The notes below the pieces were generated by a model that had not been told where the DNA came from, made no database searches, and worked only from the letters and a program-made list of their open reading frames with translations. The position numbers and the translations under genes are program-made. Shown piece by piece: positions 6,278 to 8,881 of a stretch of DNA of 8,881 bases. The stretch lies in the NCBI GenBank assembly GCA_018894495.1, contig JAHIOY010000027.1, forward strand, positions 1 to 8,881, read 5' to 3'. Source of the stretch: Patescibacteria group bacterium. GTDB taxonomy: Bacteria; Patescibacteriota; Minisyncoccia; Minisyncoccales; JAHIOY01. Positions within the stretch are counted from its first letter, which is position 1; every line of letters begins with the position of its first letter.

Positions 6278-7423
6278 ATGGAAAAAAACACGGTTAAAAT
6301 CGGCACCAATGTTATTTTAAATGAGCGGCTTGGAGTTAATAAAAAGCAAATTTTTAATATCGCAAAACAAATTGCTGAGCTTTCTAAAAAGGGCTATTTT
6401 TTCTACATTATTTCCTCCGGGGCCATCGGGTTCGGAAAAAAGACCCTCAAGCAAAAGCAGGGCTCAGCCCTTCTTGCAACTGATGTAGAGGTTAGACCTC
6501 TACATAACGGAATTCTCGCAACCGTTGGACAGGTAGAATTGATTAGCTGCTATAAAGAAATATTTGCTCAATTTAATTTAAAGATGGCGCAGCTTCTTCT
6601 TGCCAGGGATATGTTTGCGGACAGGAAAAAGTGTGAAAACTTAAAAGTTTTCCTGAAAGAACTTTGTGAAAAAAATATAATTCCCATAATCAATGAATAT
6701 GACCCTTTAATTTTTGGCGAGCAAAGTTTTGGCGACAATGATTCGTTAGCCGCGGCGGTTGCCGTTCTTACTGATTCTTCTAAATTAATTTTGCTTTCCA
6801 CGGTGGACGGAATTTATAGAGCAGAAGATTCAAACGAAGTGATAAAAGTGATAGAAAATGCAAATAAGGAAATTGAAAAAAGATTTTGCTTCCAAAAAAC
6901 CAGTAAGTTTGGCCGAGGAGGAATGCTGTCAAAATTGAGAGCGGCCAAATTGGCAAGTTCCGCTGGGATAGAGACCTTTGTCATCAATGGACTCAAAGAA
7001 AATTCTATAAAAGATCTGCTTTCAGGAAAAAAGATTGGAACGAAAATTATTTCATTAAAGAACAATCTTTCGGAAAAACAAAAATGGATGCTTATTAGGG
7101 GTTTTTCAGGGAGTAAATTAGTTATTGATGAAGGAGCCAAGCAAGCCATTTTGCAAAGGAAGAGTCTTTTGGCGGTGGGTATCAGAAAAGTAAGTGGAAA
7201 ATTTGATGAGAAAGATTATGTGGATATTTGCGATTTATCAGGGGATTTGATTGGAATTGGCATGGTAAATTACCCGTTTGAAAAGTTGGAAATTTTAAAT
7301 AAATCCCCACACCTTTGGGTGGGGTATTCAAAAAGGTGTGGGGATAAAATAAAAGACAGGAATTGTATTAAAAAAGTTTTTCAAAAAGAAGTTATTCACA
7401 GTAATAATTTAATATTGGTCTAA
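6278..7423 (+). CDS. proB: Glutamate 5-kinase (ProB), with two in-frame insertions
   Basis: ProB phosphorylates glutamate to gamma-glutamyl phosphate, the first step of proline synthesis. The 381-residue product has an amino-acid-kinase domain (VKIGTNVI at 6-13, ISSGAIGFG at 45-53, INEYDPL, FGDNDSLAAAVAVL at 151-164, STVDGIY, GRGGMLSKLRAA at 212-223) and a C-terminal PUA domain (about 270-340, RGFSGSKLVIDEGAKQAIL). Two segments do not fit the family. Residues 69-76 (DVEVRPLH) interrupt the stretch between the SGAIGFG motif and ATVGQ; without them its length equals that recalled for E. coli. Residues 343-358 or so interrupt the tail before EVIHSNN. Both are encoded by perfect inverted repeats. 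The first lies near the active site, so activity is uncertain. The start at ATG 6278 matches the family N-terminus; no Shine-Dalgarno is visible. Confidence 0.92.
   Translation: MEKNTVKIGTNVILNERLGVNKKQIFNIAKQIAELSKKGYFFYIISSGAIGFGKKTLKQKQGSALLATDVEVRPLHNGILATVGQVELISCYKEIFAQFNLKMAQLLLARDMFADRKKCENLKVFLKELCEKNIIPIINEYDPLIFGEQSFGDNDSLAAAVAVLTDSSKLILLSTVDGIYRAEDSNEVIKVIENANKEIEKRFCFQKTSKFGRGGMLSKLRAAKLASSAGIETFVINGLKENSIKDLLSGKKIGTKIISLKNNLSEKQKWMLIRGFSGSKLVIDEGAKQAILQRKSLLAVGIRKVSGKFDEKDYVDICDLSGDLIGIGMVNYPFEKLEILNKSPHLWVGYSKRCGDKIKDRNCIKKVFQKEVIHSNNLILV
6482..6505. repeat. 24-nt palindromic element inserted in frame in proB
   Basis: Arms ATGTAGAGGT (6483-6492) and ACCTCTACAT (6496-6505) match perfectly over 10 bp around a 3-nt spacer TAG. 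They encode the extra residues DVEVRPLH. Removing exactly 24 nt leaves ...LLAT-NGILATVGQ, which restores the family spacing as I recall it. The core AGAGGT...ACCTCT recurs in weaker form at 4336-4352. Confidence 0.75.
7303..7345. repeat. 43-nt hairpin element inserted in frame near the proB 3' end
   Basis: ATCCCCACACCTTT (7303-7316) and AAAGGTGTGGGGAT (7332-7345) are perfect 14-nt inverted repeats around a 15-nt loop. GGGTGGGG in the loop region can also pair with the left arm, giving an alternative hairpin. It encodes about residues 343-356 of ProB, a Cys/Trp-containing stretch not expected between the PUA core and the conserved EVIH tail. The GC-rich arms stand out in AT-rich DNA. Confidence 0.75.
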
Positions 7424-7428
7424 CTCGC

Positions 7429-8262
7429 ATGAAAGGAGAAATAAATTTTTCGAAATTCACAAATTTCGAAACAATTAAAATTGGAATTATTGGATGTGGG
7501 ACAATGGGAAGCGCTATTTTGGAACAAATTTTAAAAGAAAGAGTTTTTTCGAAAAATCAGATTTTGATAAACGATAAGGATAAAAAGAAAGAAAGAGAAA
7601 TTTCTCAAAAATATAAAGTGAAGGCATCGGAAATTAATGAAGTCTTAAAGCAAAGTGATTTTATTATTCTGGCAATAAAACCCCAAGATTTTCTTTCTTT
7701 CGGAAAAGAAGTTAGTTTTCCAAAAAATAAAATTGTCATTTCTATTATGGCGGGAGTGGAAGCAAGTTCAATAAAGAAAATTTTGGGAGTAAAAAAAATT
7801 GTTCGGGCAATGCCAAATCTTATGGTTAAGATTGGCAAAGGAGTAATAGTTTGGAAGGAGCAGGGGTTATCATCTAACGAAACAAGGAATGTAAAAAAGA
7901 TTTTTAAAGCATTAGGTGAAGAAATTAGAGTCAAAGATGAAAATTTAATATCCCAAGCCACTTTAATATCAGGATGCGGTCCCGGCTATTTATATTTTTT
8001 TGAGGACTTACTGCTAAAAAGTTTTGAACGGCTCGGTTTCTCAGAAAAATTTATCTCAAAACTTTTGGCTGGGACATTTTTTGGCGCTATATTATATCAA
8101 AGAAAGGAAAAGAAAAATCCCAAAGATTTGATTAAAATGGTTGCTTCTAAGGGCGGGGTGACAGAAAAATTCTTGGAGACATTAAAAGAAAAGAAAATAT
8201 ATGAAATTTTTGAGCAAGCGGCTCAAAGCGCAAACAATCATAATATTAAAAGAAAGATATGA
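7429..8262 (+). CDS. proC: Pyrroline-5-carboxylate reductase (ProC)
   Basis: ProC reduces pyrroline-5-carboxylate to proline with NAD(P)H, the last step of the pathway. The 277-residue product has the Rossmann motif IGIIGCGTMGSAIL (18-31), the AIKPQ segment (82-86), VRAMPNLMVKIGKG (125-138; family NTP is NLM here), SGCGPGYLYFFEDLL (181-195) and the substrate loop region MVASKGGVTEKFLETL (237-252). The family normally begins only one to three residues before KIGIIG. Here about 16 extra residues precede it, and codons 7-15 are a perfect inverted repeat. ATG 7429 is the only good start, 5 nt after the proB stop, so coupling is likely. An AAAGGAGAA sequence lies just after this ATG rather than before it. 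The gene ends in an ATGA overlap with proA. Confidence 0.93.
   Translation: MKGEINFSKFTNFETIKIGIIGCGTMGSAILEQILKERVFSKNQILINDKDKKKEREISQKYKVKASEINEVLKQSDFIILAIKPQDFLSFGKEVSFPKNKIVISIMAGVEASSIKKILGVKKIVRAMPNLMVKIGKGVIVWKEQGLSSNETRNVKKIFKALGEEIRVKDENLISQATLISGCGPGYLYFFEDLLLKSFERLGFSEKFISKLLAGTFFGAILYQRKEKKNPKDLIKMVASKGGVTEKFLETLKEKKIYEIFEQAAQSANNHNIKRKI
7432..7440 (+). promoter_or_regulatory. Shine-Dalgarno-like sequence buried inside the proC start region
   Basis: AAAGGAGAA, the strongest ribosome-binding-site match in the window, lies directly after the proC ATG. No ATG, GTG or TTG codon in the proC frame follows within the usual distance. It may be a leftover from an ancestral start nearer the conserved KIGIIG, displaced by the palindrome at 7448-7471. 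It may equally be chance, since it reads as ordinary codons K-G-E. Confidence 0.3.
7448..7471. repeat. 24-nt inverted repeat in the N-terminal extension of proC
   Basis: TTTCGAAATT (7448-7457) and AATTTCGAAA (7462-7471) are perfect 10-bp arms around a 4-nt spacer CACA. It encodes the FSKFTNFET part of the unusual N-terminal extension. Its total length (24 nt) equals that of the element in proB, but the arm sequence is unrelated. Confidence 0.7.
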
Positions 8263-8498
8263 CAAAGAAGGGACTTTTTAATCTTCTTTCAAAAGCAAAA
8301 AAAGCTCAGTCCCATCTTGCTTTTTCTTCTTTTTCTCAAAGAAACGAGGTTTTAAGATTGATAGGGGAAAATTTAGAGGAAAATTTACAGAAAATTATCA
8401 GAGAAAATCAAAAAGATTTAAAAAAAATGGACACTGCTGACCCGAGACATGACCGGCTTTTGCTTAATGAAAAAAGAATTTTATCCGTGGTTGATTGA
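8259..8498 (+). pseudogene. proA: Glutamate-5-semialdehyde dehydrogenase (gamma-glutamyl phosphate reductase), 5' fragment
   Basis: ProA reduces gamma-glutamyl phosphate to glutamate semialdehyde with NADPH. This 79-residue frame matches the start of the family: LFNLLSKAKKAQSHLAFSSF (6-25), RNEVLRLIGENLEEN, IIRENQKDLKKM and DRLLLNEKRILSVVD, which corresponds to the first 79 or so residues of the roughly 417-residue E. coli enzyme. It then stops at TGA 8496-8498, just where the sequence should lead into the NADPH-binding domain. The rest of the gene resumes downstream in another frame. The ATG overlaps the proC stop (ATGA), so the operon arrangement is preserved. It cannot be active alone. Confidence 0.85.
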
Positions 8499-8499
8499 T

Positions 8500-8881
8500 A
8501 TGGCAGTGAGAATTGTAGTTAACGCAAAGGTCTCAAGACCTTCGGTTTGCAATGCTTTGGATACTTTGGTGGTTCATGTTAAGATATTAGAATCGGTTCT
8601 TCAAAAATTAACTAAGGAATTGGTGAAATACAACGTCGAATTGTTTGCCGACCCTGAAAGTTATAGGGTCTTGCAAAAATTAAAGTACCCCTTTTTAAAA
8701 AGAGCTAAAAAAGCAAATTTTGGCTTTGAATTTCTTTCTTTAAAAATGGCGATAAAAACAGTCAAAAATTTAGACGAGGCGATTGATTTTATAAACTTTT
8801 ACACAACAAAACATTCAGAAGCCATAGTGACAGAAAATAAAGAAAATGCGGAAAGATTTTTGAGAGAAGTTGACGCCGCCT
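8500..8881 (+). pseudogene. proA: Glutamate-5-semialdehyde dehydrogenase, 3' fragment (runs off the window)
   Basis: From ATG 8500 an open frame runs to the window end (127 complete codons). It begins MAVRIVVNAKVSRPSVCNAL, which matches the ProA region around the catalytic Cys (family pattern NAKxxRPSxCN), so that Cys is retained. It continues through DTLVVH, FGFEFLSLKMAIKTVKNLDEA and HSEAIVTENKENAERFLREV. Relative to E. coli ProA as I remember it, about 160 residues between the two fragments are absent, including the PLGVIGVIYEARPN and RGGKE segments that bind NADPH. The frame is +1 relative to the 5' fragment. The ATG lies 1 nt after the upstream TGA, so it could be translated by re-initiation, but the product lacks the cofactor domain. 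Confidence 0.82.

Noticed and set aside
8496..8498. Recoded TGA (as Gly or Trp) rescuing proA
   Set aside because: Reading through does not restore ProA sequence, since the continuation is in another frame, and TGA ends proC and the antitoxin normally.
8527..8542. 7-bp inverted repeat AAGGTCT-CA-AGACCTT in the proA 3' fragment
   Set aside because: It encodes the normal family sequence KVSRP, so nothing was inserted; it is probably codon coincidence.
1..8881. CRISPR array, tRNA, rRNA or insertion sequence
   Set aside because: No regularly spaced direct repeats, cloverleaf, rRNA segment or transposase-like frame was seen on either strand.

Overview
The window looks like chromosomal DNA of an uncultivated small-genome bacterium, most likely Patescibacteria (CPR), perhaps the Parcubacteria side. 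This is inference from the sequence alone. The evidence is AT-rich DNA with short AT-rich gaps, almost no Shine-Dalgarno sequences, a DNA polymerase III delta' without a zinc module, a MurA with Asp in place of the catalytic Cys, and intergenic low-complexity palindromes built from words such as CAAAATCC and AAAAATGA. TGA is an ordinary stop here and Trp is TGG, so the code is the standard bacterial one. All genes are on the + strand.

Layout. Positions 1-135 are the coiled-coil tail of an unidentified gene, closed by a good intrinsic terminator. A consensus promoter overlaps the terminator's end and drives murA (254-1519), apparently as a leaderless message. A 100-nt imperfect palindrome separates murA from mreB (1620-2627), and a second one separates mreB from holB (2762-3652). 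Next is a toxin-antitoxin pair with its own promoter: a small candidate antitoxin (3746-3922) overlapping a VapC PIN-domain toxin (3919-4320). After a 141-nt gap come frr (4462-5019) and rseP (5025-6203), then a proline block: proB (6278-7423), proC (7429-8262) and a broken proA (8259 to the window end).

The first three-quarters is housekeeping: peptidoglycan precursor synthesis (MurA), cell shape (MreB), replication clamp loading (HolB), ribosome recycling (Frr) and intramembrane proteolysis (RseP). The toxin-antitoxin pair is the only obvious accessory cargo.

The most interesting part is the proline block. ProB, ProC and ProA would convert glutamate to proline. proA has lost its middle, including the NADPH-binding region, and carries a frame change. 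proB contains two perfect inverted repeats (10-bp and 14-bp arms) that encode peptides absent from the family pattern and keep the frame. proC starts with an extra N-terminal segment built on another perfect inverted repeat. Together these suggest a family of small palindromic elements able to sit inside genes, and a proline pathway that is decaying or already lost. No CRISPR array, tRNA, rRNA, insertion sequence or prophage gene was seen. No stretch above 300 nt lacks a gene.
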